A DNA stretch of 64,000 nt from Sphingomonas ginkgonis (GTDB lineage: Bacteria; Pseudomonadota; Alphaproteobacteria; Sphingomonadales; Sphingomonadaceae). Below are positions 51,453 through 60,667 of the stretch, one piece after another (position 1 is the first letter of the stretch; each line of letters begins with the position of its first letter). The position numbers and the translations under genes were made by a program. The stretch is from positions 1,544,501 to 1,608,500 of the forward strand of contig NZ_RWJF01000001.1 in the NCBI RefSeq assembly GCF_003970925.1. Reading direction: 5' to 3'. The notes below the pieces were generated by a model, which saw only the letters and a list, made by a program, of their open reading frames with translations, did not search any database and was not told the origin of the DNA.

Positions 51453-51734
51453 TTACCGCTGTTCGCCCTGACCGATCGGAACGACCGGCTGACGGCGGAG
51501 CGCCTCGATCTGCGCCGCGGTCTCGACGCCGCGATCGGTGACGATCTCCTCGAGCACCCGGAGGCGCTGTTCGATGCGCTCGACATGCTGGGCATATTGC
51601 GCGCTCTTCTCGGCGGCGAGGCCGGTCTGCGCGTCGAGCTGACGCTCCTTGACCCGGATCCACATCTTGAACGGCGCGATCCCGATCGCGGCAAGCGGGA
51701 TCAATACCCAGATCCAGCTGGCGACATCATGCAT
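51453..51734 (-). CDS. Psp-operon small membrane protein, type B (first copy)
   Basis: A 93-residue protein: a helix (about 6-24, SWIWVLIPLAAIGIAPF), then a coiled coil with LAAEKSAQYAQHVER and the tail RLRVLEEIVTDRG / AAQIEALRRQ. It is clearly paralogous to the gene at 50819. AGGGGACCCCT, a short palindrome, covers the preceding stop codon and the ribosome-binding site. Confidence 0.82.
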   Translation of the reverse strand: MHDVASWIWVLIPLAAIGIAPFKMWIRVKERQLDAQTGLAAEKSAQYAQHVERIEQRLRVLEEIVTDRGVETAAQIEALRRQPVVPIGQGEQR

Positions 51735-51746
51735 GACAGGGGTCCC

Positions 51747-52082
51747 CTAGTTACGAGTGATCTGCAGCGCGTCGATTTCGCGCGACAATTGCGAAGGCTG
51801 GTCGGTGACGATCCGCTCGACCGTCTCCAGCCGGTCCTTGATCGAACCAATCTCGGCCTTGAGCTGGGCATTCTCGCTGGTCAGGAGCTTGATCCGTTCG
51901 ACCGCTTCCTGGTCGCTCTTCGGGTGGATCGGCATGCCCCAGGCGTTTTGCAGCGGATAGCCGTTCTTGATCTTGAGCCAGGTGTGCATGAGCGACCCGC
52001 CGACCCCGATCGCGACGATCGCGACGACGAGGGGAAGGATGCGCAGGACGAACTCGAAGGCGGCGCTGACTTCCGGATCCAT
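51747..52082 (-). CDS. Psp-operon small membrane protein, type A (first copy)
   Basis: A 111-residue protein: an N-terminal helix (about 14-35, RILPLVVAIVAIGVGGSLM), the motif KNGYPLQNAWGMPIHP, and a coiled coil (about 62-105) ending RLETVERIVTDQP / LSREIDALQ. It is the first gene after pspC (30-bp gap). The tail resembles that of PspC (RLADVETYVTT...LEREIEQLR), suggesting common origin or contact with the same partner. Confidence 0.82.
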   Translation of the reverse strand: MDPEVSAAFEFVLRILPLVVAIVAIGVGGSLMHTWLKIKNGYPLQNAWGMPIHPKSDQEAVERIKLLTSENAQLKAEIGSIKDRLETVERIVTDQPSQLSREIDALQITRN

Positions 52083-52112
52083 GGTCGTTCTTCTCCCTAT
52101 TGGCTGACGCCG

Positions 52113-52505
52113 CTAGCGCAGCTGCTCGATCTCGCGTTCGAGCGAGCGGTTGCTGGTGGTGACATAGGTTTCGACGTCGGCCAGCCGGCGGTCAATCTCG
52201 CGCAGCCGGGCGCGGATGTTGCGCGCGCTGGACGAGGGCGACTGGCGGACGCCTTGCCAGAAGCGGTCCTCCTCAGGGGTCGCCGTCGCGAACTCACGCG
52301 GCTTGTCCTCGGCGATCCAGCCGGTGATGAAATAGGCCGGGATCAGCACGCCGGCGCCGCCCATCACGCAGGCCAGCACGAACATGATCCGGACCAGGTT
52401 GACGTCCATCCCGGCATAGTCGGCGATCCCGGCGCAGACGCCCATCACCTTGCCGTTGCGCTTGTCCTTGTAGAAGCGGGTGCGGCTGGGAGGCTGGACG
52501 CTCAT
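52113..52505 (-). CDS. pspC: Phage shock protein C
   Basis: A 130-residue inner-membrane protein. The PspC domain is FYKDKRNGKVMGVCAGIADY, then VNLVRIMFVLACVMGGAGV, LIPAYFITGWIA. A helical tail (about 95-130) ends RLADVETYVTT / LEREIEQLR. PspC with PspB senses membrane stress and recruits PspA. ATG 52505 overlaps the pspB stop as ATGA; a longer frame upstream is not PspC-like. Confidence 0.93.
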   Translation of the reverse strand: MSVQPPSRTRFYKDKRNGKVMGVCAGIADYAGMDVNLVRIMFVLACVMGGAGVLIPAYFITGWIAEDKPREFATATPEEDRFWQGVRQSPSSSARNIRARLREIDRRLADVETYVTTSNRSLEREIEQLR

Positions 52506-52801
52506 CGACGGGTCTCCTGCATGGCCCGGCTGCGCTCCAGCTCGGCGCGGATCGCGTCGACGCTGTTGTCGGGCAGGCACTGCTGCCGCCAGCCGGGATT
52601 CTCGGCGTTCATGATCCGCTCGATCGAGCAGAGCCGGTCGTCGAGACGGCGGGCCATCTCGTGCAGCTCGTCGAGCAGCTTCTCGTCGCTGTCGGTCAGC
52701 TTCGCGCTGCTCTTCCACTTGGTGACATAGTGGAAGATCAGCCACGGCAGGCCCAGGAACAGGACCGTGATGGCGATCAGCGGGACGAAAACCTCTTCCA
52801 T
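52502..52801 (-). CDS. pspB: Phage shock protein B
   Basis: A 99-residue protein with an N-terminal helix (about 4-25, FVPLIAITVLFLGLPWLIFHY) followed by a coiled coil with LHEMARRLDDRLCSIERIM and NPGWRQQ, the PspB signature. The extra C-terminal part (about 75-99) is longer than in E. coli PspB. The gap to pspA is 4 bp, and it overlaps pspC. Confidence 0.9.
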   Translation of the reverse strand: MEEVFVPLIAITVLFLGLPWLIFHYVTKWKSSAKLTDSDEKLLDELHEMARRLDDRLCSIERIMNAENPGWRQQCLPDNSVDAIRAELERSRAMQETRR

Positions 52802-52805
52802 GTGA

Positions 52806-53474
52806 CTATTTCCCCTTGGCGGCGAGGGCCGCCTTCATCTGTTCAAGTTCCTTGTTGACCGACTCCGACGCGCGGAGCTCGGCGATCTCCTCCTCCAGGC
52901 TCTTCGGCCCGGCCATTCCCATCGCATCGGCACGCCCCTCGGCGAAGTCCGCGCGCCGCTCGAGCAGCTCGAAGCGGCTCATCGCGTCGCCCGTGCGGCT
53001 GCCGTTCAGCACCTCGTTGGTGCGGGCGCGGGTCATCGCGCTGTCCATCCGGCTGCTGATCGAGTTCTGCCGGGCCCGCGCCTCGCGGATCTTGCCCATC
53101 AGCTTGGCGATGTCCGCCTCATAGCCCTTGAGCGTGTCGTCGATCGTGGCGCACTCGCCCTTGAGACCGGCCGCCATGTCGGCCGCCTTCTGCCGCTCGA
53201 TCAGCGCCGCCTTGGCGAGATCCTCGCGCTCCTTGCTGAGCGCCAGTTCGGCCTTCTCGGTCCAGCTGTCCTGAAGCGTCTCGAGCTTGCCGATCGCCCG
53301 GCGCATTTCCTTGCCGTCGGCGATGCAGCGCGCCGCCGAGGCGCGGACCTCGACGAGGGTCTCCTCCATTTCCAGGATGATCATGCGGATCATCCGCGAG
53401 GGATCCTCGGCGCGGTCGAGCAGCTCGGCGAAATTGGCTGCCATGATGTCCCGCGTTCGGGAAAAGATGCTCAT
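52806..53474 (-). CDS. pspA: Phage shock protein A
   Basis: A 222-residue ESCRT-III-like protein of long helices. It opens with MSIFSRTRDIMAANFAELLD and RAEDPSRMIRMIILEMEETL, the PspA signature, and continues as coiled coil (about 25-185). In enterobacteria it both inhibits PspF and coats damaged membrane. It heads the operon, with a sigma-54 promoter about 50 bp upstream and pspF divergent. Confidence 0.96.
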   Translation of the reverse strand: MSIFSRTRDIMAANFAELLDRAEDPSRMIRMIILEMEETLVEVRASAARCIADGKEMRRAIGKLETLQDSWTEKAELALSKEREDLAKAALIERQKAADMAAGLKGECATIDDTLKGYEADIAKLMGKIREARARQNSISSRMDSAMTRARTNEVLNGSRTGDAMSRFELLERRADFAEGRADAMGMAGPKSLEEEIAELRASESVNKELEQMKAALAAKGK

Positions 53475-53522
53475 CCGTCACTCCGTATTCGAAAAGCAGG
53501 GCCCTGTGCTTTGTCCCATCGA

Positions 53523-53538
53523 TGCAGGGAGCGTGCCA
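53523..53538 (-). promoter_or_regulatory. Sigma-54 promoter of the psp operon
   Basis: On the minus strand TGGCACG (53538-53532), four bases, then CTGCA (53527-53523), matches the -24/-12 consensus TGGCACG-N4-TTGCA with one difference. It lies about 50 bp before the pspA start. The divergent PspF protein is the expected activator. The roughly 110 bp between it and pspF would hold the upstream activator sites, which I cannot delimit. Confidence 0.8.
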
Positions 53539-53651
53539 AATGCCCGCTTTCGGCCAATGTCCTCCCGAGTTCTGCGAACGAACCAACGGACGCTTGGCGA
53601 GCCGTACGAACCATCTTGCCAAAGCATGGGATTTCCCGCCAACTCGCAGCC

Positions 53652-54710
53652 ATGGAACGGACCCAGCAGTTCGTCGGCCAGAGCCTCGCCTTCCTCGACG
53701 CCGTCGAGCGGACCAGCCGTGCCGCGCCACTCAATCGGCCGGTGCTGGTGATCGGCGAGCGCGGGACGGGCAAGGAGCTGATCGCAGAGCGCCTCCACCA
53801 CCTGTCGACCCGCTGGGCGGGGCCGCTGGTGACGATGAACTGCGCCGCGCTTCCGGAGAACCTGATCGAGGCCGAGCTGTTCGGGCATGAGGCGGGCAGT
53901 TTCACCGGTGCGGCCAAGACTCGCAAGGGGCGGTTCGAGGAGGCCGACGGGGGGACGCTGTTCCTGGACGAGCTGGCGACGCTCTCCTCGCCGGCGCAGG
54001 ACCGGCTGCTGCGGGCGGTCGAATATGGCGAGGTGACCCGGATCGGCGCCTCCAAGCCGGTGCGGGTCGACGTCCGCATCGTCGCCGCCACCAACGAGCA
54101 TCTTCCCGGGCTGGTCGAGCGGGGCAAGTTCCGGGCCGACCTCCTCGACCGGCTGAGCTTCGAGGTGGTGACCCTGCCGCCGCTGCGGCTGCGCACCGGC
54201 GACGTGCCGTTGCTGGCCGAGCATTTCGCCCGGCGCATGGCGGCCGAGCTGGAATGGCCGGGCTGGCCGGGTTTCTCGCCGGAGGCGCTGGCGACGCTCG
54301 ACGGCTATGGCTGGCCGGGCAATGTGCGCGAGCTTCGCAACGTGGTCGAGCGCGCGGTCTACCGGCACGAGGACCCGGAGCGGACGGTCGACGAAATCGT
54401 CTTCGATCCCTTCGCCTCGCCGTGGGCGCCGCAGCGGACCACGCCGACGCTGGTCCACCCGGTCCAGGCGCCGGGGCCGGAGCCGGTCGTCGAGACCGCC
54501 CCGGCCGCGGCGGCGGGGGTGGCGGGCGAGGAGGTCAACGACTTCCGGGCGGCGGTCACCCAGTTCGAGCGGGGCGTGCTGGAGGATGCGCTGGCGAAGA
54601 ACCGCTACAACCAGCGGGCGACCGCGGCCGCGCTCAGCCTCAGCTACGACCAGCTCCGCCATGCGCTGAAGCGTCACCAGCTGCTCGACCGCGAAGCGGC
54701 GGCGGGCTGA
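53652..54710 (+). CDS. pspF: Psp operon activator PspF (sigma-54-dependent)
   Basis: A 352-residue AAA+ enhancer-binding protein without a regulatory N-terminal domain, like PspF. Walker A is GERGTGKE (35-42), the sigma-54 contact loop GSFTGA (82-87, a variant of GAFTGA), and Walker B GTLFLDE (101-107). The C-terminal helix-turn-helix is RATAAALSLSYDQLRHALKR. ATG 53652 matches the family start; the longer frame would cross the pspA promoter. Confidence 0.93.
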   Translation: MERTQQFVGQSLAFLDAVERTSRAAPLNRPVLVIGERGTGKELIAERLHHLSTRWAGPLVTMNCAALPENLIEAELFGHEAGSFTGAAKTRKGRFEEADGGTLFLDELATLSSPAQDRLLRAVEYGEVTRIGASKPVRVDVRIVAATNEHLPGLVERGKFRADLLDRLSFEVVTLPPLRLRTGDVPLLAEHFARRMAAELEWPGWPGFSPEALATLDGYGWPGNVRELRNVVERAVYRHEDPERTVDEIVFDPFASPWAPQRTTPTLVHPVQAPGPEPVVETAPAAAAGVAGEEVNDFRAAVTQFERGVLEDALAKNRYNQRATAAALSLSYDQLRHALKRHQLLDREAAAG

Positions 54711-54747
54711 ACGACCGTCCGCGAAGGACCAGCGCCGGCCGGGCGCG

Positions 54748-54775
54748 TTGACTTGTCCCCGCCGCGGCGTAGGGC
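54748..54775 (+). promoter_or_regulatory. Candidate sodB promoter
   Basis: TTGACT (54748-54753) and TAGGGC (54770-54775) are 16 bp apart. An inverted repeat CCCCGCC (54757-54763) / GGCGGGG (54773-54779) overlaps the spacer and -10 region and could be an operator. The sodB ATG follows 31 bp later. Confidence 0.4.
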
Positions 54776-54806
54776 GGGGTATCCCCAAACCCCGAGGAGC
54801 CCTTCC

Positions 54807-55412
54807 ATGGCCTATGAAGTTGCCCCGCTGCCGTACGACTATGCCGCGCTGGCGCCGACCATCGACGAGCAGACGATGCGGCTGCACCACGACAAGCACC
54901 ACCAGACCTATGTCGACAACCTCAACAAGGCGGTGGACGGCGACAGCAATCTCCAGGGCAAGAGCCTGGAGGAACTGCTGCAGCAGGCGAGCAAGCTTCC
55001 GCCGGTCGTCCGCAACAATGGCGGCGGCCACTGGAACCACAGCTTCTTCTGGGAGACGATGAGCCCAGACGGCGGCACGCCGGGCGGCGACCTGCTCAAG
55101 GCCATCAATGGCAAGTGGGGCTCGTTCGACAGCTTCCAGGAGCAGTTCAACGCCAAGGGCGCGGGCCAGTTCGGCTCGGGCTGGGTCTGGCTCGCCGGTC
55201 GCGGCAACGAGCTGGAGGTGCTGTCGACGCCGAACCAGGACAACCCGCTGATGGACGTGGTCGAGGGCGGCTATACCCCGATCCTCGGCAACGACGTGTG
55301 GGAGCACGCCTATTACCTCACCTACAACAATCGCCGCGCCGACTATCTCAAGGCGTGGTGGAACGTGGTGAACTGGGACAAGGCCAACGAGCGGTTCGCC
55401 CGGCTCGGCTGA
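54807..55412 (+). CDS. sodB: Superoxide dismutase, Fe/Mn type
   Basis: A 201-residue cytoplasmic superoxide dismutase. Metal ligands lie in [20 protein letters not shown] and the [11 protein letters not shown] motif (Asp and His). [10 protein letters not shown] supports the Fe-type, as does the short N-terminus. A CGAGGAGC ribosome-binding site precedes ATG 54807. Confidence 0.94.
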   Translation: MAYEVAPLPYDYAALAPTIDEQTMRLHHDKHHQTYVDNLNKAVDGDSNLQGKSLEELLQQASKLPPVVRNNGGGHWNHSFFWETMSPDGGTPGGDLLKAINGKWGSFDSFQEQFNAKGAGQFGSGWVWLAGRGNELEVLSTPNQDNPLMDVVEGGYTPILGNDVWEHAYYLTYNNRRADYLKAWWNVVNWDKANERFARLG

Positions 55413-55437
55413 GGCCCGACGGTGACCGGCTGGAGGC

Positions 55438-56199
55438 TCAGGCCTTCAGCCGGTAGCCGGTGCGGAAGATCCACCAGACCAGCGCGACGCACACCGCCAG
55501 GAAGGCGAAGGTCGCGCCCAGCGCGGTCCCGACCGCCACGTCCGCGGTGCCGAAGAAGGTCCAGCGGAAGGCGTTGATGAGGTAGACCACGGGGTTGAAC
55601 AGCGTCACCGTCCGCCACGGCTCCTGGAGCATGGTGATCGAGTAGAAGGCGCCGCCGAGGAAGGTCATCGGCATGATCACCAGCAGCGGGATGATCTGGA
55701 GCTGCTCGAACCCCTTGGCCCAGACCCCGACGATGAAGCCGAACAGGCAGAAGGTCACCGCGACCAGCAGCAGGTAGAGCAGCATCAGCACGGGGTGCGC
55801 AACGCTCACCGAGACGAACAGGTGTGCGGTGATAAAGATGACGAGCGCGACCGCGCTGCCCTTGGTCGCCGCGGCGCCGACATAGCCGACCACCGTCTCG
55901 AATGCCGACAGCGGCGCGGAGAGAATCTCGTAGATGGTCCCGGTAAAGCGCGGCATGTAGATGCCGAAGCTGCCGTTGAAGATGCTCTCGTTGAACAGGC
56001 TCAGCATCATCAGCCCGGGGACGATGAAGCTGCCATAATCGATCCCGTTCACCTCGCGGATGCGGCCGCCGATCGCCGAGCCGAAGACGATGAAGTAGAG
56101 GGTGGTGGTGATCACCGGCACCGCGAGCCCGGTCCACAGCGTCCGCCGGAAGCGGTGCATCTCGAACTTGTAGATCGCCCAGATCCCGCGCCAGTTCAT
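55438..56199 (-). CDS. ABC-2 type transporter permease
   Basis: A 253-residue membrane protein with about six helices (e.g. [39 protein letters not shown]) and the family segment [17 protein letters not shown]. It overlaps the ATPase gene by 4 nt and forms an exporter with it. It is last in the dapF-to-permease run. The substrate is unknown. Confidence 0.9.
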   Translation of the reverse strand: MNWRGIWAIYKFEMHRFRRTLWTGLAVPVITTTLYFIVFGSAIGGRIREVNGIDYGSFIVPGLMMLSLFNESIFNGSFGIYMPRFTGTIYEILSAPLSAFETVVGYVGAAATKGSAVALVIFITAHLFVSVSVAHPVLMLLYLLLVAVTFCLFGFIVGVWAKGFEQLQIIPLLVIMPMTFLGGAFYSITMLQEPWRTVTLFNPVVYLINAFRWTFFGTADVAVGTALGATFAFLAVCVALVWWIFRTGYRLKA

Positions 56200-57140
56200 G
56201 CGGCCGCTCCCGAGCGCTGCTGATGGATCAGCCCGACGAAGATGTCCTCCAGGCTCGATTCATGGGTGTCGAGGTCCTTGAAGCCGATGCCGGCGTCGCG
56301 CAGCGCGGCGAGCAGCGAGGGCACGCCGGTGCGCTCGGCCCGGCTGTCGAAGCGGTAGACGAGCTCGCGGCGGTCGTCGGAAAGGCGGAGGTTCCACTCG
56401 GCGAGCGAGGGCGGGATGGCCGCGAGCGGTTCGGCGAGGTGGAGCACCAAGTCCTTGTGGCCGAGCTTCTTCATCAGCTCGCGCTTTTCCTCGACGAGGA
56501 TCAGCTCGCCCTTGTTGATGACCCCGACGCGGTCGGCCATCTCCTCGGCTTCCTCGATATAGTGGGTAGTGAGGATGATGGTGGTGCCCTGGTCGCGCAG
56601 GCGGCGGACCATCGCCCACATGTCGCGGCGGAGTTCGACGTCGACCCCGGCCGTGGGCTCGTCGAGGAACAGGATCTCGGGCTCGTGGGCGAGCGCCTTG
56701 GCGATCATCACCCGGCGCTTCATCCCGCCCGACAATTCCTTCATGATCGTCTTGCGCTTGTCCCACAGCGACAAAGCGCGGAGGACCTCCTCGATCTTGG
56801 CCGGGTTGCGCGGCTTGCCGAACAGCTCGCGGCTGAAGCTGACGGTCGACCAGACCGGTTCGAAGGCGTCAGTGGTCAGTTCCTGCGGGACCAGCCCGAT
56901 CCGGCTGCGCGCGCGGCGATAGTCGCTGCGCCAGTCGGCGCCGTCGACCAGCACGGTGCCGGTCGAGGCGTTGACCAGCCCGCAGACGATCGAGATCAGC
57001 GTCGTCTTGCCCGCGCCGTTGGGGCCGAGCAGCGCGAAGATCTCCCCGCGCTCGATATCGAGGTCGACGGTCTTCAGCGCCTCGGTGCCGCTGTCGTAGC
57101 GCTTGGACAGGCCGCGGATGGAGAGGACGGGATCGCTCAC
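56196..57140 (-). CDS. ABC transporter ATP-binding protein
   Basis: A 314-residue ATPase: Walker [11 protein letters not shown]-loop VPQEL, signature LSGGMKRR, Walker [12 protein letters not shown] and H-loop TTHYIEE. A C-terminal extension of about 80 residues is typical of ABC-2 exporters. The start is a GTG at 57140 overlapping the stop of yciB (GTGA); the longer frame lies across yciB. Confidence 0.93.
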   Translation of the reverse strand: MSDPVLSIRGLSKRYDSGTEALKTVDLDIERGEIFALLGPNGAGKTTLISIVCGLVNASTGTVLVDGADWRSDYRRARSRIGLVPQELTTDAFEPVWSTVSFSRELFGKPRNPAKIEEVLRALSLWDKRKTIMKELSGGMKRRVMIAKALAHEPEILFLDEPTAGVDVELRRDMWAMVRRLRDQGTTIILTTHYIEEAEEMADRVGVINKGELILVEEKRELMKKLGHKDLVLHLAEPLAAIPPSLAEWNLRLSDDRRELVYRFDSRAERTGVPSLLAALRDAGIGFKDLDTHESSLEDIFVGLIHQQRSGAAA

Positions 57141-57757
57141 TCGATCGGCGCCGGTTCGCTCGCCTGCTCGGCCTCGTCGCGGTTGAGGCCGTGGCGCAGG
57201 AGCATCGGCACGTTCAGCGCGGCGAACAGGAAGGTAAGGGGGAGCGCGCCCCACAGCTTGAACCCGACCCAGAAGTCGGTGGTGGTGAGCCGCCATACCG
57301 TCTCGTTGAGCGCGGCCATGAACAGGAAGAACAGGGACCAGTTGCGGGTGAGCTTGCGCCAGCCTTCCTCCTCCAGCCCCGGGTAGGCGCTGCCGAGCAC
57401 CTGCTTGAGGATCGGGCGGCCGCTCAACAGCCCGAAGCCGAGGATGCCGGAGACGAGGAGATAGTAGATGGTCGGCTTGATCTTGATGAAGGTCTCGTTG
57501 TGGAGCCAGATGGTCAGCCCGCCGAGCACCACCACCATCACGCCGGAGAACCAGAGGAGCGGCGAGATGCGGCGGTAGCGGATCGCCGAGAAGAGCATCG
57601 CGGCGATCATCGCGACGATGAAAGCGCCGGTCGCGACGAAGATGCGCATCACGTGCGGGACGGGCGCGGCATAGTTGGCGATGAAGAAGACGAGCAGCGG
57701 CCCGACGTCGATCAGCAGCCGGCCGAAGCCGCTCGGCTCTTCCTGGGCGCGGCTCAT
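57137..57757 (-). CDS. yciB: Septation-type inner-membrane protein YciB/IspZ
   Basis: A 206-residue protein with five or six helices ([58 protein letters not shown]). The KPTI and NETVWR motifs mark the family. The role is in cell envelope synthesis or division and is not well defined. It overlaps ftsY and the ABC gene by 4 nt each. Confidence 0.93.
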   Translation of the reverse strand: MSRAQEEPSGFGRLLIDVGPLLVFFIANYAAPVPHVMRIFVATGAFIVAMIAAMLFSAIRYRRISPLLWFSGVMVVVLGGLTIWLHNETFIKIKPTIYYLLVSGILGFGLLSGRPILKQVLGSAYPGLEEEGWRKLTRNWSLFFLFMAALNETVWRLTTTDFWVGFKLWGALPLTFLFAALNVPMLLRHGLNRDEAEQASEPAPIE

Positions 57758-58671
57758 GCCGGGGGCAGCCCGGCAATGGCGCGAGCGACCGCGCGCGGGT
57801 CGAACGGGCGAAGGTCGTCGACGCCCTCGCCGACCCCGATGGCGTGGATGGGAAGGCCGAACTGCTCGGCCGCCGCGACCATGATGCCGCCGCGCGCCGT
57901 CCCGTCGAGCTTGGTCATGATCAGCCCGGTCACCCCCGCCGTCTCCCGGAATACCTTGATCTGGTTGAGCGCATTCTGGCCGGTCGTGGCGTCGAGCACC
58001 AGCACCACGTCGTGCGGCGCTTCCGGGTTGAGCCGGCCGAGCACGCGGCGGACCTTGGCCAGCTCGTCCATCAGGTGCGACTTGTTCTGGAGACGGCCGG
58101 CGGTGTCGACGATCAGCGCGTCGATCCCGGTTGCGGCAGCCTGCTTGACCCCGTCGAACACGATCCCCGCCGCGTCGCCGCCTTCCTTGCCGGCGATCAC
58201 CGGGGCGTGGATCCGCTCACCCCAGATTTTGAGCTGCTCGATCGCGGCGGCGCGAAAGGTGTCGCCGGCCGCCAGCATGACGCCATAGTCCTGCTCCTGC
58301 AGCCAGTGGCCGAGCTTGCCGATGGTGGTCGTCTTGCCCGAGCCGTTGACGCCGATGACGAGCACGACGTGCGGTCTTGGAAAGCCGGTGACCTCGAGCG
58401 GGCGGGCGACCGGGGCGAGGATCTTCTCGATCTCCTCGGCGAGGATGGTGCGCAGCCCGCGCTCGTCGAGCTGCTCGAACCGGCGCGCGGCGATGGCCTC
58501 GCGGATCCGCCGGGACGCCTCCGGACCGAGGTCCGAGGCGATCAGCGCCTCCTCGATATCGTCGAGCGTCGAGGTGTCGAGCGCCTGGCGGGTGGCGAGC
58601 CCGGTGAGATTGTCGCCGATGCGCTCGGCGGTCTTGGCGAAGCCGCCGCGCAGGCGGTCCATCCAGCTCAT
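57754..58671 (-). CDS. ftsY: Signal recognition particle receptor FtsY
   Basis: A 305-residue SRP GTPase that docks ribosomes to the membrane. The N domain (about 1-85) is followed by the G domain with [26 protein letters not shown] and [10 protein letters not shown]. The long acidic A domain of E. coli is absent, as in many alphaproteobacteria. ATG 58671 overlaps the mtaB stop (ATGA). Its partner ffh is at 62465. Confidence 0.96.
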   Translation of the reverse strand: MSWMDRLRGGFAKTAERIGDNLTGLATRQALDTSTLDDIEEALIASDLGPEASRRIREAIAARRFEQLDERGLRTILAEEIEKILAPVARPLEVTGFPRPHVVLVIGVNGSGKTTTIGKLGHWLQEQDYGVMLAAGDTFRAAAIEQLKIWGERIHAPVIAGKEGGDAAGIVFDGVKQAAATGIDALIVDTAGRLQNKSHLMDELAKVRRVLGRLNPEAPHDVVLVLDATTGQNALNQIKVFRETAGVTGLIMTKLDGTARGGIMVAAAEQFGLPIHAIGVGEGVDDLRPFDPRAVARAIAGLPPA

Positions 58672-59813
58672 GCGAATTGTCCGATCAGATGGTCGGCCGT
58701 CCGGCCGGTGAGTTGAATGGCGCCCATGTCGCCTCTCGCGGAGCCGCTGACAAGGATCGGCGCGAACGTGTCGCTGTGGCCCTTCTCCCTGTTCTCGATC
58801 AGGCCGTGAACGGTCGTTCCGACCAGCCCGTCGAGCCAGGAGGAGCGCCGCTCCGCCGCCCGCGCGCGAAGCTCGGCGGCACGCGCCTTGACCGTCTCGC
58901 GCGGCAGCTGCGGCATGCGCGCGGCGGGCGTGTCCGGCCGGGCGGAGAAGGGGAAGACATGCGCGGCGATCACGTCGCATTCGTCGAGCAGGCTGACGAG
59001 ACTGGCGAAGGCGGCTTCGCTCTCGGTGGGAAAGCCGGCGATCAGGTCGGCGCCGATCGTCGCGTCGGGCCGGGCGGTCTTGATCCGCTCGACGAGGCGA
59101 ACCGCGTCGCGCCGTAAATGCCGCCGCTTCATGCGCTTGAGGATGAGGTCGTCGCCATGCTGCAGCGAGAGATGAAAGTGCGGCATCAGCCGCGGCTCGC
59201 CGGCGACCAGCTCGAGCAAGGCGTCGTCGATCTCGACGCTGTCGAGCGAGGAGAGGCGGAGGCGCTGGAGGCGTGGCTCGGCGGCGAGCAGGGCCTGGCA
59301 GAGCCGCCCTAGCCCGCCCTGGTAGTCGGTAATGTCGACCCCTGTCAGAACGATCTCGCGGGCGCTGGAGTCAAGCTCGCTGCGGACCGCGTCGAGGATG
59401 GCGGGGAAAGGGAGGGAGCGGCTGGGTCCGCGCGCCTGCCAGATCGAGCAGAAGGTGCAGCGATGGTCGCAACCGGTCTGCACCGCGACGAAGCTGCGGA
59501 CGCGCGCGCGGTAGCCAGCGGCGGTGGCGAGTGGCGCGGCGAAGTCGCGGGTCTCGACCGCGTCCACCTCGGGCATGGCGGCGAAGCGCTGCGGCTCCAG
59601 TTGCACGGCGCAGCCGGCGACGACGATCCGGGCGGCGGGCCGCTCGCGCCGGGCGCGGCGGATCGCCTGCGCGGTCTGGCGCACCGCCTCGTTGGTGACG
59701 GCGCAGCTGTTGACGATCAGCGTGTCGCCGTCTGTGGCCGCGAAGCGCTTCTTGAGCGTCTCGCTCTCGGCGAAGTTGAGCCGGCAGCCGAGCGTAATCG
59801 CCTCGACGCTCAC
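58668..59813 (-). CDS. mtaB: tRNA t6A37 methylthiotransferase MtaB
   Basis: A 381-residue radical-SAM enzyme that adds methylthio to t6A37 of tRNA. The N-terminal domain has three cluster cysteines (GCRLN, NSCAVT, AGCAVQ). The radical-SAM cluster is CDHRCTFC. A TRAM domain is short or absent at the C-terminus. It overlaps ftsY and dapF by 4 nt each. Confidence 0.93.
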   Translation of the reverse strand: MSVEAITLGCRLNFAESETLKKRFAATDGDTLIVNSCAVTNEAVRQTAQAIRRARRERPAARIVVAGCAVQLEPQRFAAMPEVDAVETRDFAAPLATAAGYRARVRSFVAVQTGCDHRCTFCSIWQARGPSRSLPFPAILDAVRSELDSSAREIVLTGVDITDYQGGLGRLCQALLAAEPRLQRLRLSSLDSVEIDDALLELVAGEPRLMPHFHLSLQHGDDLILKRMKRRHLRRDAVRLVERIKTARPDATIGADLIAGFPTESEAAFASLVSLLDECDVIAAHVFPFSARPDTPAARMPQLPRETVKARAAELRARAAERRSSWLDGLVGTTVHGLIENREKGHSDTFAPILVSGSARGDMGAIQLTGRTADHLIGQFA

Positions 59814-60601
59814 AGCGCGATTTCGCCCGAGAAGACGTGGGTGGCGGCGCCGGTCATCCGAATGGGCTCGCTGGGTGCCCAGGCGACCCTCAACGTCCCG
59901 CCGGTCATTCGGACCTCGACCGGTGAGACCGCGCGGCGGGCGCGGATCGCGGCCACCGCGGTCGCGCAGGCACCCGTTCCGCAGGCGCGGGTGAGGCCGG
60001 CACCGCGCTCCCAGGTGCGCAGCTGGAGGGCGCCGTCGGGCGCGATGCTGGCGACGTTGACGTTGATGCGCTCGGGGAAGGCGGGATCATGCTCGATCGC
60101 CGGTCCCAGCTCGTCGAGCGAGACCGTGGCGCTGTCGGGGACGAAGAAGACGAGGTGCGGGTTGCCGACGCTGAGCGCCGCTGGGCCTTCCAGCGGGCCC
60201 CAGCGCATCGGCAGGGCGGCCGTGTCCATCGGGTAGTCGAGCGGGACCTCGTCCCAGCCGAACCGCGGCTCGCCGAGACTGACCTCGATCCGGTCGCCGG
60301 CCGCGCTGCCGCTGAGCAGGCCGCCGGCGGTCTCGATGGTCCGCGCCCCGGTCAGCGCCACCACGCAGCGCGTGGCATTGCCGCAACTCTGCACCTCGGA
60401 CCCGTCGTGGTTCCAGATCCGCATCCGCAGCTCGGCGCGGTCGGAGGGTTCGAGCAGGATCAGCTGGTCGCAGCCGATTCCGAGCTGCCGGTCGGCCAGT
60501 CGCCGGGCGAGCGTGGCATCCATGGCGAGCGCTTCCCGGCGCGCGTCGAAGATGACGAAGTCGTTTCCGAGCCCTTCCATCTTGTCGAACCGTCGGCGCA
60601 T
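59810..60601 (-). CDS. dapF: Diaminopimelate epimerase
   Basis: A 263-residue epimerase that makes meso-diaminopimelate for lysine and peptidoglycan. The two catalytic cysteines are Cys73 (QSCGNATRC) and Cys207 (RACGTGAC). The start MRRRFDKMEGLGNDFVIFD is family-like. It heads the dapF-mtaB-ftsY-yciB-ABC run. The divergent barrel protein starts about 210 bp away. Confidence 0.95.
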   Translation of the reverse strand: MRRRFDKMEGLGNDFVIFDARREALAMDATLARRLADRQLGIGCDQLILLEPSDRAELRMRIWNHDGSEVQSCGNATRCVVALTGARTIETAGGLLSGSAAGDRIEVSLGEPRFGWDEVPLDYPMDTAALPMRWGPLEGPAALSVGNPHLVFFVPDSATVSLDELGPAIEHDPAFPERINVNVASIAPDGALQLRTWERGAGLTRACGTGACATAVAAIRARRAVSPVEVRMTGGTLRVAWAPSEPIRMTGAATHVFSGEIAL

Positions 60602-60667
60602 CCGCCGCGACTTAGGTAAGCCCCGCCACGCTGTCCACCGGGGCCATGTTCATCTGCTGTTCACTTT

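Noticed and set aside
53478..55307. 609-codon - strand frame across pspF and sodB
   Set aside because: Antisense to two clear genes.
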